From: an uncultured Alphaproteobacteria bacterium
GTDB lineage: Bacteria; Pseudomonadota; Alphaproteobacteria; GCA-2731375
Assembly (NCBI GenBank): GCA_951812805.1
Contig: CATOSZ010000005.1
Span: 62,001-126,000 of the forward strand
Reading direction: 5' to 3'
DNA length: 64,000 nucleotides
The stretch's first letter is position 1; each line of letters opens with the position of its first letter. The translations under genes and the position numbers were made by a program. Below the pieces are notes generated by a model, which did not search any database, was not told the DNA's origin, and saw nothing but the letters and a program-made list of their open reading frames with translations. Shown in pieces: positions 35,668 to 43,888 of the stretch.

Positions 35668-38600
35668 ATGCGCCGCGCCGCCCTCATCCTGTTCTGCGTT
35701 CTCATCCCGGTTCTGGCGGGCGGAGCGGCTGCGGCCTGGATTTACCGGATCGATCTCGCCCGCATTGCGATCGACGACGGCCTGGCCCGCACCGGGCTCA
35801 CCGCGGCCAGTTATGAAATCGAGCGTTTGGACCTCACCGGCGCGCGGCTGCGAAATGTCGCGCTGGCGGACGGTCTCGCCGGCGAGGCGATCGACGTCGC
35901 CTACGACCTGTCGACCCCCTGGGCACCGCGCCTCGGCGAAATCCGGCTGACCCGCCCCAGGCTCGACCTGTCGGCGCCGGCGGTCCGCGCCCTTTTCGCG
36001 GGCGACGACGAGGGCGGCGGGGACGGATTCGATCCGGGCCCGCTCGCACTCCACGTGACGGGAGGCGAACTCGACTGGCAAAGCCCGCTCGGCCCCCTGC
36101 GGATCGCGCTCGATGGAAAAGCGCACCGCGCCGCGGACGGCACCTACGGCATCGAGACGACCCTGGTTGCCCGGGCGGAACGGGGCCGGGTCGAAGCCAC
36201 GCTCGAGCTTGCCGGATCGCCCGCCGGCGACGTCACGGGCGCCGCGCGTCTTTCGGGAGGTTTCCTCGAGTTCGAACAGGCACGCGTCGACGGCCTCACA
36301 GGTGACATCGGCTTTACTGTCGCGGGCGGCGCCATGGCGGCGTTGCACGTCGAACTGGCGGAGCTGGCGCTCTCCCTCGACGGCGAGCGGGTGGCGCGGG
36401 GGGCGCTGTCGCTCAGCCGGCAGGGCGACATCGTACTCGCCGGGTTTGCCGGCAGCGCCTTCGGTGCCGAGGGCGGAATCGAAGTGTCGGGCATCCCCAA
36501 CCTCGAAGCCGGCCTGATCCGTCTGCAACGCCTGTCGATCGAGGCGCGCGCGCCCCACCACGCGGCGCTCTGGCGCCATGCCGGGACGGCGGCGCCGACG
36601 GCGGGCGCGGTTGCCGTCAGCCTCGCCGGCCATGACCTCAGCCTCGATGTCGCCGCGCTCGGCGCCGCCCCGTTGGCGGCATTGCCGGCGGTCCTGGCGG
36701 ACGGCCAGCTCTCCGGTGTCGTCGAGATCAAGGACCTGGCCCTGCCCGGTCTCACCTCCAACATCTCCGGCGCCGCGAACCTCGACATCGCGGCGCCCGC
36801 GGGCGAGCTGGAGGCAAGCCTCGCCGTGCCCGCCCTCTTCACCGTCGGCGCGATCGACCGGGCCGCGTTCACCGGCTGGACGCCGCCCGCCGATATGCTG
36901 GATGGCGGCGGCAGCCTCGCCATCGCGCCGACACCCGCCCTGCGCCTGCGCCCCTTACGGGACCCGGAAGGCGCGATCTCGGGCCTGGCCCTGAGCGGCG
37001 GCGCGCAACTCTCACTCAGCCTCGGCGCCGGTTTCGCCGTCGAGGCGACGACGAGCCTGGAGGGGCGTCTCGATCAAAACGGTCTGGCCGGCCGCCTCAC
37101 CGCCGCACCGACGACCGCGCGTCTCGACCGATTCTCCGCCGCCGGTCACCGCATGCGGCGTCTCGCCTTCACCGGCGCACTCGGCTACGGGGACAAGGGC
37201 TTCACGGCCGGTGGTCGCCTCAGCGGCGAGTATAAGCCCCGCGTCGCCGCGCTGCCGGACCTCGGCTGGATCGTTGCCCGGCTTCCCCTGGAGGCGGCGT
37301 TCGATGGCAGCCGGTTGACCTTAGGCCTCCGTGCGCCGGGTGACCTGCGCCTGCCGGCGATCCGCCTTGGCGAAAAGCTCACGCTGCCCGCGCCGACGGT
37401 GGTGACGCTGGCCAAGCCGGCGGGCCCGGTCCTCGACCTCGACACAGGCAGCGGACAGTTCGCGTTGAACCTCCCTCTTCGGGCAACGGCCTTCCCCCTG
37501 CAGGTGCGGACGGCCAACGACACGCTGGCGCTGGAGGTCGCCCCGGGTGCGGTCGCCGTCACGTTCGACGACGACGGAAGCCGGATCGCCCTTTCGGGCG
37601 GTGCGCTCTCCCTGCCCGCCGAGGGCGTCTACCTCCAGGGCATCGACGCGGCGATCACGGACCTGGCGACGGCCGAGTTCAAGGTCGGTCAGATCGACTG
37701 GACGGATGCGCCGGTCGAACTGCCCGCGCTGCTCGCCCTCGGCCGCGCCCGGATCGGCGATGAGGACCTGGGCGTCGGCCTCTCCCTGCTCGACGCGGAA
37801 CAGCGCGTGCGTCTCGACGCGACGCTTCGCCATCACCTGGACGAGGCGACGACGGAGGTCGAGGCGACGCTGGTCCCCCTCGACTTCACGCCGGACGGTT
37901 TGCAGCCGGGCGACCTGGCAACGGAGCTGGAGATATTGACCGACGTCATCGGCCAGCTGTCGGGTGGCGTAAAACTGTCGTTGCGGGATGGCGAACTCAC
38001 CGGCACGGGCGTCCTCGAGCTTGCCGATATCGCCTTCGAGACCGAGGCGGCGAGCGTCGACGGCCTCGACGTCCGCTTCGAGTTCGACCGGATCTGGCCA
38101 CCGCGCACCGCACGACCCGCCGTCCTCAGAATCGCGAACGTCGTTTCCGGCGTCGAGGCGAGCGAGGTGAGCGCCGAGTTGTCGCTCGCCGGCGACGCGA
38201 CACGGCCGTTGATTCTCGGCGTCGACGAGGCCCAGGCGACAACCCCGTTCGCCCGGGTCACGCTCGACCCGCTGCGCATCGATGCCACGTCCGGGCGGCA
38301 CGACATGACGGTGCGCTTGAGCGAGGTCGACCTCGCCGCCCTTTTGTCCCGTCTCGATGTCGAAGGGGTCGCGGGCAGCGGGCGCCTCTCCGGCGCGATC
38401 CCGATCACCGTGCTCGAGGACAACTTCACGGTGACGGACGGCCGCCTGGCGGCCGAAGCGCCCGGCGTCATCAAGATTTCCGTCGAGGCGTTGAACCAGT
38501 CGCTCACCGGGACGGCGGAGCAGGTGAAGCTGCTGCTCACCGCGCTCGAGGATTTTCATTATTCGAGCCTGGTGCTGGCGTTGGAGAAACCCGCCGACGG

Positions 38601-38766
38601 CGGCGGTCGATTGAAGCTCTTCATCGACGGCCACAATCCTGCCGTACTCAATGGCCATCCTTTCGATGTGAACATCGATCTGCGGGGCCGTTTCGACGAT
38701 CTTCTGGACACCGCGCTCCGGGCCTATCGCTTGTCCGACCAGGCCATACGCGCTACCGTCAAGTGA
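35668..38766 (+). CDS. YdbH-family AsmA-like intermembrane lipid transport protein
   Basis: 1032 residues. An N-terminal membrane anchor (about 4-25) is followed by a very long beta-rich repetitive region, the expected groove-shaped bridge across the periplasm. The C-terminal part carries the YdbH-domain pattern with IPITVLEDNFTVTDGRLAAEAPGVIK and HNPAVLNGHPFDVNIDLRG. In E. coli, YdbH with the lipoprotein YnbE links inner and outer membranes for phospholipid movement and is partly redundant with TamB and YhdP. Both companion genes follow here, which strongly supports the assignment. The ATG at 35668 is chosen because it begins the anchor. Confidence 0.88.
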   Translation: MRRAALILFCVLIPVLAGGAAAAWIYRIDLARIAIDDGLARTGLTAASYEIERLDLTGARLRNVALADGLAGEAIDVAYDLSTPWAPRLGEIRLTRPRLDLSAPAVRALFAGDDEGGGDGFDPGPLALHVTGGELDWQSPLGPLRIALDGKAHRAADGTYGIETTLVARAERGRVEATLELAGSPAGDVTGAARLSGGFLEFEQARVDGLTGDIGFTVAGGAMAALHVELAELALSLDGERVARGALSLSRQGDIVLAGFAGSAFGAEGGIEVSGIPNLEAGLIRLQRLSIEARAPHHAALWRHAGTAAPTAGAVAVSLAGHDLSLDVAALGAAPLAALPAVLADGQLSGVVEIKDLALPGLTSNISGAANLDIAAPAGELEASLAVPALFTVGAIDRAAFTGWTPPADMLDGGGSLAIAPTPALRLRPLRDPEGAISGLALSGGAQLSLSLGAGFAVEATTSLEGRLDQNGLAGRLTAAPTTARLDRFSAAGHRMRRLAFTGALGYGDKGFTAGGRLSGEYKPRVAALPDLGWIVARLPLEAAFDGSRLTLGLRAPGDLRLPAIRLGEKLTLPAPTVVTLAKPAGPVLDLDTGSGQFALNLPLRATAFPLQVRTANDTLALEVAPGAVAVTFDDDGSRIALSGGALSLPAEGVYLQGIDAAITDLATAEFKVGQIDWTDAPVELPALLALGRARIGDEDLGVGLSLLDAEQRVRLDATLRHHLDEATTEVEATLVPLDFTPDGLQPGDLATELEILTDVIGQLSGGVKLSLRDGELTGTGVLELADIAFETEAASVDGLDVRFEFDRIWPPRTARPAVLRIANVVSGVEASEVSAELSLAGDATRPLILGVDEAQATTPFARVTLDPLRIDATSGRHDMTVRLSEVDLAALLSRLDVEGVAGSGRLSGAIPITVLEDNFTVTDGRLAAEAPGVIKISVEALNQSLTGTAEQVKLLLTALEDFHYSSLVLALEKPADGGGRLKLFIDGHNPAVLNGHPFDVNIDLRGRFDDLLDTALRAYRLSDQAIRATVK

Positions 38767-38821
38767 TCGTGCGTCCGGCTCCGCGTCCGGCGTCACATCG
38801 ACCGGTTCCCTGGAGTTCGCC

Positions 38822-39028
38822 ATGCGCGCAGCCCTCGACCCTCGCCTCGCCATGATCGCACCGCTGGTGTTGGCACTGTCGGTCATGGCCTGTTCGCCGA
38901 CCGTGAAGGTCGAGACACCGACGGAACCGATCACCATCAACCTGAACATCAACCTCTCGGCCGAGGTCGTGCTGAAGCTGGAAGAAGCAGCCCAGGACGA
39001 CATCGCGCAAAACCCGAACGTGTTCTGA
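38822..39028 (+). CDS. YnbE-like outer-membrane lipoprotein
   Basis: 68 residues. The signal peptide ends in a lipobox, LSVMAC, with lipidated Cys24. The short mature part (TPTEPITINLNINLSAEVVLK) matches YnbE, which stacks on the YdbH bridge at the outer membrane. It lies 55 bp after the ydbH-like gene, and its stop overlaps the next start (TGATG). Confidence 0.88.
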   Translation: MRAALDPRLAMIAPLVLALSVMACSPTVKVETPTEPITINLNINLSAEVVLKLEEAAQDDIAQNPNVF

Positions 39029-39399
39029 TGATGAATATCGCTTTGAAACTCCCCGCCCCGGCCCGCTTCTGGCTGGCCCTCCCGCTCCTGATGGCCCTGC
39101 TGTTCGCGCTCTCGCCCTCGCCCGCGTCGGCCCAGTCGCTCGACAGTTATCGCGCCAAAGGGCAGATCGGTGAGCGTTACGACGGCTACGTCATGGCAAC
39201 GCAGAAGAAGCCGTCGTCGAAGATCAAGAAGATGGTCCGCTCGGTAAACAGCAAGCGGCGTTCCATCTACAACAAGCGGGCCAAACAGCAACGCGTGTCT
39301 GCCAAGCAAGTCGGCCGCGTCTATGCCCGAACCGTACTCTCGAAGGCGCCGCGCGGCACCTACTTCCTGAAGGAAAACGGCAAGTGGGTGCGCAAGTGA
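39028..39399 (+). CDS. YdbL-family (DUF1318) periplasmic protein
   Basis: 123 residues. A signal peptide (AR-F-WLALPLLMALLFALS, cleaved near ASA) precedes a basic DUF1318 domain with KAKGQIGERYDGY-like sequence (here RAKGQIGERYDGYV) and VNSKRRSIYNKRAKQ. YdbL is thought to regulate or chaperone YdbH-YnbE. Two adjacent ATG codons (39028, 39031) are possible starts. The 3' end overlaps the next gene. Confidence 0.88.
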   Translation: MMNIALKLPAPARFWLALPLLMALLFALSPSPASAQSLDSYRAKGQIGERYDGYVMATQKKPSSKIKKMVRSVNSKRRSIYNKRAKQQRVSAKQVGRVYARTVLSKAPRGTYFLKENGKWVRK

Positions 39400-40838
39400 G
39401 CACGCCGATCTCGGACGGCTTGATCGTCGTCGCCAAGCGCGACTGCCCGACCTGCACCCTGATCGAGCCGGTCTACCGCCAGCTCGCCGACGGGCCCGCC
39501 GAACTCCTCGTCTACAGCCAGGACGACCCGGCCTTCCCCGATGCGATCGCCCAGCCCATCGACGACCGCGAGCTCGAAGCCTCCTGGCGGCTCGACATCG
39601 AGACCGTGCCGACGCTGATCCGCATGGCCGGCGGCCGTGAAGTCGCCCGCGCCATCGGCTGGCATCGCGGGGAATGGGAAGAGGTGTCGGGCCAGGCCGC
39701 GCTCGGCCCCGCGCTGCCCGAGGCCCAGCCCGGCTGCGGCTCGCGCACCTACGACCCGGGTATGGAGGAGGTGCTGGAACTGCGCTACGGCGAGGCGCCG
39801 ATGGCAGCCCGGCGGATCGAACTCGGCGGCTATGAGGACCCGGTCGAGAGCGCTTACGAACGCGGCTGGAGCGACGGCCTGCCGGTCGTCCCGCCGACGG
39901 AAATCCGGGTGCTGCGCATGCTGAAAGGCACGAAGCGCGATCCGGGCGAGGTCCTGGGCCTGGTGCCGCCGAACCTCGCCGAATGCACCGTCGAGAAGGT
40001 TGCGATCAATGCGGTGATGGCCGGCTGCAAGCCCGAATACATGCCGGTCGTGCTGGCCGCGGTCGAGGCGGCGCTGATCCCCGACTTCTGCATGCACGGC
40101 CTGTTGTGCACGACCTATTTCTCCGCGCCGGTTCTCATCGTCAACGGACCGGTAGCCCAGGCCATCGGCATGAATTCGCGGGAGAACGCGCTCGGCCAGG
40201 GCAACCGGGCGAACGCCACGATCGGGCGCGCCCTGCAGCTGGTGATCCGCAATGTCGGCGGCGGCGTGCCGGGCGGCATCGACCGGGCGACGCTGGGCAC
40301 CCCCGGAAAGTACACCTTCTGCTTCGCGGAGGACGAGTCGAATTCCTGCTGGACGCCGCTCGCGGTCGAGCGCGGCATCGCGCCTGGGCGCTCCGCCGTG
40401 ACGCTGTTCGGCGGCGACGGCGTGCTCGGCTGTTTCGATCAGAAGAGCCGCACACCGGAAAGCCTGACCGCCTCCCTCGCCATGGCGATGAACGCGATCG
40501 GCCATCCGAAGAAGGCGCAGGCGCACGACGCCCTGCTGGTGATCTCGCCGGAGCATCTCAGGACCTTTGCGAACGCCGGATGGAGCCGCAAGGACGTTCG
40601 CGCGGCTCTCGATCGGGCCTCGGAACGCCCGGGCGACGACCTGGTCTACGGCGCGGGCGGCATCGCCGAGGGTATGCCCGAGAGCGTGGCCGGCCAGCGC
40701 CTGCAGAAATTCCGTCCCGACGGCCTCAACATCGTGCGGGCCGGCGGCGAGGCCGGCATGATGTCGGCGATTATCGGCGGCTGGGCCGCGACGGGCGACA
40801 AGGGAAGCCAGATGGTAACCAAGGAGGTGGGCGAATGA
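39396..40838 (+). CDS. Thioredoxin-fold protein, partner of the UGSC selenoprotein
   Basis: 480 residues from a GTG at 39396 that overlaps the ydbL stop (GTGA). A GTG at 39384 would add four residues. Residues 1-105 form a thioredoxin-like domain with an active-site CPTC (Cys17, Cys20) and the cis-Pro region TVPTLIRM. The remainder (about 125-480) is a domain of unknown function rich in conserved-looking Cys: ECTVEKV, AGCKPEY, DFCMHGLLCTTYF, TFCFAED, SCWTPL, GCFDQK. There is no signal peptide, so it is cytoplasmic. Its stop overlaps the UGSC gene start. The pairing suggests electron or substrate transfer between the two proteins; the actual reaction is unknown. Confidence 0.8.
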   Translation: MSTPISDGLIVVAKRDCPTCTLIEPVYRQLADGPAELLVYSQDDPAFPDAIAQPIDDRELEASWRLDIETVPTLIRMAGGREVARAIGWHRGEWEEVSGQAALGPALPEAQPGCGSRTYDPGMEEVLELRYGEAPMAARRIELGGYEDPVESAYERGWSDGLPVVPPTEIRVLRMLKGTKRDPGEVLGLVPPNLAECTVEKVAINAVMAGCKPEYMPVVLAAVEAALIPDFCMHGLLCTTYFSAPVLIVNGPVAQAIGMNSRENALGQGNRANATIGRALQLVIRNVGGGVPGGIDRATLGTPGKYTFCFAEDESNSCWTPLAVERGIAPGRSAVTLFGGDGVLGCFDQKSRTPESLTASLAMAMNAIGHPKKAQAHDALLVISPEHLRTFANAGWSRKDVRAALDRASERPGDDLVYGAGGIAEGMPESVAGQRLQKFRPDGLNIVRAGGEAGMMSAIIGGWAATGDKGSQMVTKEVGE

Positions 40839-41359
40839 GCCAATCAACCGTATTGCTGGACCCGACGGCGGAGACGACGCCGGCGAAACGCCAGCGCAAG
40901 GCGCCACCGGCGGCGCTCGAGGGGCTGACGATCGGCCTGCTCGACATCGGCAAGGCCCGGGGCGACGAGTTCATCGACCGGGTCGAGGAACTGATGGCGG
41001 AACGCGGCATTATCGTGCGGCGCTATGCCAAACCGACCAACACCAAGACCGCCCCGGTCGAGGTGCTGCAGGCGATCACCACGGAGTGCGACCTCGTCGT
41101 CGAAGCCTTGAGCGATTGAGGCTCCTGCACGTCGTGCAGTTTGCATGACATTGCGGATCTCGACTCTCGCGGCATCCCCGGCGGCATGATCGCCACCACG
41201 GCCTTCGAAAAGGCCGCCGAAGCGCAAGCGGTCTCGCTCGGCTTCGAGCCGGGCATCGTCTACGTGCCGCATCCGATCCAGGATCGGACCAACGCGGAAA
41301 TCCGCGCTATTGCCGAGGATGCCTTCCAGGACATCCTGGGCATGATCACCGCGCGCTAG
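40835..41359 (+). CDS. UGSC-motif selenoprotein (Sec at UGA 41117-41119)
   Basis: 174 residues when the TGA at 41117-41119 is read as selenocysteine 95. The frame continues as Sec-GSCTSC, i.e. the UGSC motif, then IADLDSRGIPGGMIATTAFEKAA to a TAG at 41357. Without recoding one gets a 94-residue stub and an orphan 72-residue fragment starting at a TTG. The start is set by a near-perfect AAGGAGG at 40821-40827, 7 bases before the ATG, overlapping the upstream stop. The UGSC family is known from selenoproteome surveys, with Cys in place of Sec in some members; its reaction is not established. The N-terminal half (GLTIGLLDIGKARGDEFIDR) resembles a nucleotide- or cobalamin-fold beta-alpha unit. 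Confidence 0.88.
41131..41149 (+). other. Bacterial SECIS hairpin of the UGSC gene
   Basis: Counting the U of UGA as 1, GTCGTGCA (15-22) pairs with TGCATGAC (26-33), 8 pairs with one G-U, closing a GUU loop at 23-25. The G-U in the loop falls at the same distance as G23-U24 of the E. coli fdhF SECIS. A competing hairpin CTGCAC/GTGCAG exists at 9-23. Folded by eye. Confidence 0.7.
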
Positions 41360-41365
41360 GAGATC

Positions 41366-41396
41366 CGGTCCCGGCCCTCGCGCGGGGCCGGGACCG
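41366..41396 (+). terminator. Terminator hairpin after the UGSC gene
   Basis: CGGTCCCGGCCC and GGGCCGGGACCG form a perfect 12-bp stem with a 7-base loop, 7 bp after the UGSC stop. No T tract follows. It marks the likely end of the ydbH-to-UGSC operon. Confidence 0.65.
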
Positions 41397-41408
41397 GGAC
41401 CCGACCTC

Positions 41409-42446
41409 ATGAGCGAAGCCTTTCTCACCACCGTCGTCGGCAGCATGCCGAAACCGATCTGGCTGCAGGAACAACTGCCGCTGAACGCCGAGGGCAAGCA
41501 GGTGCACGGCGCCGGCGCCGACTGGCGGTTTTCCGGTGAGACGCTGGACGTGGCACTCGACGACGCGGTGCGACTGTCGATCCACGAACAGCAACACGCC
41601 GGCATCGACATCGTGTCCGACGGCGAGCAGCGGCGGAAGTCCTACCTCACCCACATCACCCGGGCGTTGGGCGGGGTCGACTACACGACGCTCGCCAAGA
41701 AATGGACGCGCAACAATCGCCGCCTCGCGGAGGTCGGGCGCTGCATCGGGCCACTGCATCGCCAGGCGCCGATCCTGGTCGACGACCTGGCCTTCGCGCT
41801 GGCCGAGGCGGACCGACCGTTGAAGGTCACGCTCCCCGGCCCGATGACCATCGTCGACACCCTGGCGGACGAGCATTACGGCGACGAGCGGGCCATGTCG
41901 ATGGCCGCGGCCGAGGCCATGAACGCCGAAGCCCGCGCGCTCGACGCCCTCGGCCCCGCCGTCATCCAGTTCGACGAGCCGGTGTTCTCGCGCTATCCCG
42001 AAAAGGTCGCGGACTGGGGCATCGAAGCCCTGGACGCAGCACTCCGCGGGCTTTCGGCGCGGACCGCCGTGCATGTCTGCTACAGCTATCCCATGCCGGG
42101 CGTGCCGCGGCCGATCCAGGACAGCTACCCCACCATCCTCGCCGCGCTGGAACGTTCCGCGGTGGACGAGTTGGCGTTGGAGTTCGAGGCCTCCCGCCTC
42201 GATCCCGCCCTGCTGTCGCTCTGTCCCTCGAAGACCGTCCTCTTTGGCTGCATCGACAACGGCATCGACGCGGTCGAAACGCCCGAAGCGGTCGCCGACA
42301 AGCTGCTCGCCGCCGCCCGCCACCTGCCGGCGACGCAGATCCAAGCCGCGCCCGATTGCGGCCTGGTCCCGCTTTCGCCGGCCATCGCCCGCGCCAAGCT
42401 CGAGACCATGGTCGCCGGCGCCCGCCTGGCGCGCGAGCGGCTCTAA
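41409..42446 (+). CDS. MetE C-terminal-domain-like methyltransferase
   Basis: 345 residues, corresponding to the catalytic C-terminal barrel of cobalamin-independent methionine synthase without the N-terminal half. The zinc ligands are visible in order: His and Cys in VHVCYSY, Glu in ALEFEASRL and Cys in APDCGLVPL. The N-terminal TTVVGSMPKP and SDGEQRRKSY segments are also typical. Stand-alone members of this kind are often involved in methyl transfer from methylated substrates to a thiol, or in core methionine synthesis. The stop codon lies within the 17-bp target duplicated by the following IS, so the coding sequence is intact. Confidence 0.87.
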   Translation: MSEAFLTTVVGSMPKPIWLQEQLPLNAEGKQVHGAGADWRFSGETLDVALDDAVRLSIHEQQHAGIDIVSDGEQRRKSYLTHITRALGGVDYTTLAKKWTRNNRRLAEVGRCIGPLHRQAPILVDDLAFALAEADRPLKVTLPGPMTIVDTLADEHYGDERAMSMAAAEAMNAEARALDALGPAVIQFDEPVFSRYPEKVADWGIEALDAALRGLSARTAVHVCYSYPMPGVPRPIQDSYPTILAALERSAVDELALEFEASRLDPALLSLCPSKTVLFGCIDNGIDAVETPEAVADKLLAAARHLPATQIQAAPDCGLVPLSPAIARAKLETMVAGARLARERL

Positions 42447-42457
42447 CCACCGCGGGC
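42441..42457. repeat. Target-site duplication, left copy (17 bp)
   Basis: CTCTAACCACCGCGGGC is present here and again at 43872-43888, directly flanking the ISNCY element. It includes the stop codon of the MetE-like gene. Confidence 0.9.
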
Positions 42458-43871
42458 TGTAGGTGACGCGTGAAGTTGCCCGCTTTACGTAGCGAGTGAA
42501 TTGACCGCTTTTGATGATGTTGTCCCTGTGGGGATGTGGTCAAGTCGTAGACTTGTCCACATCCCCACAGGGCGCGGAAGCGAGATGGCGTCGCGATCGT
42601 TCACGCCGCCTCGCTCCGTGAGCTGTTAGCCTCTTCCGTCGGCGGGAAGTCAGCGATGCGGTGAGGGCCCCAGAAGATGGCGATGGCGCCGTCGGGGTAT
42701 TCGTTGAGCCGCACTTTGGTCTTTGCAAAGTGGGGTCTGAGACGCGAAGGCGGGATCTGTAGCCGCCGGCCCTGCCAGTGCACGGTGTTGTCGTTGGCGA
42801 CTTGCCGGGTTTCGCGGCAACAGAGGATATCCCGCCATTGTTCGGGCCGGCACGAGACCCAAGCGGATGTGGGATCCTCTGGCGGCACGGCGAAGCGCTT
42901 GTTGTGGTCGGGGATATAGACCTCGGCGATGAAGCGGTTGGCGAGATCGATGTTGGTGATGCCGGCGAGCGCGAGTTCGTTGACGAGGCGGTCCTGAAGG
43001 GTTCGGAAGAGCCGCTCGGAGCGTCCCCTGGCCTCGGGCGAGTAGGCCGGAATGTGCTCGATGCCCAGCTCGGCCAAGGCGCGGTCGACCTGGGTGAGCT
43101 GGGTCTTGGAGACCTTGCCGCCGGCCTCAGGCGTGTGGAAGTAGTGGCTCCCCCGATCGGTATAGAGGGCGCAGAACAGGCCCTTGGCATGGATCGTCTC
43201 GGCGAGGCCGCGGAAGCTGGAGGCTGTGCCCTCCTCCGCGACAAGGAAGGCCGAGGTGATCTCGCTGGTCGCATCGTCCATGGTCACCACCAAGTCGAGG
43301 GGCGCCGCGCCCGCGAGCCAGGCATGGCTGGAAGCGTCCTGGTGCAGCATCATGCCGGCCATCGGCCGGCGCGGACGCTTGCGCCGGTGCGCGCCACGCC
43401 GCTTGGCCGGCTGGACATGGCCCGAGCGCTGCAGGGCGACACGGGTCGTCGTGTAGCCGAGCTTGTAGCCATGCTGCTCGACCAGCTTCTCGTGGAAGTG
43501 CTTGACCGTGAAGTCACCGTACATCTCCTCCCAGAGCGCTCGAGCCCGCTCCAGCTCGCTCTCATCCGCCCGGTGTGGCGAGGGCTTGCCGATCCGGCCG
43601 TCCAGCAGGCCAGCCGCCCCCTCCTCCCGGTAGCGATCCCGCCAGCGGCGGAACGTCCGCTCGTCCATCCCCAATATCTCGGCAGCCTCGAGCTGGCTCA
43701 GCTCGCGACGCTCGTGACGCGAAAGTATCTCCTCAAAACGCATGATCCGGATCTCCTGACGGATAAGTGCCGGTCCCATCCAAGCCTCCAAAAAAAAAAC
43801 CACTTTGGAGACATCTCAGAACCGGTCACTTCGTGCGCTACATAATCCGGTCAACTCACGCGTCACCTACA
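42458..43871 (-). mobile_element. ISNCY-family insertion sequence (IS1202-like)
   Basis: 1414 bp bounded by inverted repeats TGTAGGTGACGCGTGA (16 bp identical, then imperfect with a second shared GTAGCG). It is flanked by a perfect 17-bp direct repeat. Inside the ends, motifs like GTGAATTGACCGCTTT and GTGACCGGTT recur and may be transposase sites. The long duplication fits the IS1202-like group. The perfect duplication and intact transposase suggest a recent insertion. Confidence 0.9.
42601..43779 (-). CDS. ISNCY family transposase
   Basis: 392 residues from the ATG at 43779, placed 5 bases after GGAGG. A later ATG at 43743 (MRFEEILSRHERRE) is also possible. An N-terminal helix-turn-helix (LSQLEAAEILGMDERTFRRWRDRY) is followed by a basic linker and an rve-type DDE core. 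Its acidic residues lie in MLHQDASSHAW, LYTDRGSHYFH and SPEARGRSERLFRTLQDRL. The C-terminal region has the QGRRLQIPPSRLRP segment seen in this family. A ten-A run upstream of the start lies outside the coding region. Confidence 0.9.
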   Translation of the reverse strand: MGPALIRQEIRIMRFEEILSRHERRELSQLEAAEILGMDERTFRRWRDRYREEGAAGLLDGRIGKPSPHRADESELERARALWEEMYGDFTVKHFHEKLVEQHGYKLGYTTTRVALQRSGHVQPAKRRGAHRRKRPRRPMAGMMLHQDASSHAWLAGAAPLDLVVTMDDATSEITSAFLVAEEGTASSFRGLAETIHAKGLFCALYTDRGSHYFHTPEAGGKVSKTQLTQVDRALAELGIEHIPAYSPEARGRSERLFRTLQDRLVNELALAGITNIDLANRFIAEVYIPDHNKRFAVPPEDPTSAWVSCRPEQWRDILCCRETRQVANDNTVHWQGRRLQIPPSRLRPHFAKTKVRLNEYPDGAIAIFWGPHRIADFPPTEEANSSRSEAA

Positions 43872-43888
43872 CTCTAACCACCGCGGGC
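43872..43888. repeat. Target-site duplication, right copy (17 bp)
   Basis: Identical to 42441-42457 and abutting the right end of the ISNCY element. The rest of the gap to the BCCT gene (43889-44101) is comparatively AT-rich in its first half and probably holds that gene's promoter; no convincing boxes were assigned. Confidence 0.9.

Noticed and set aside
41117-41119. TGA as an ordinary stop giving a 94-residue protein
   Set aside because: It would remove the UGSC motif and leave an in-frame downstream family segment without a ribosome site.
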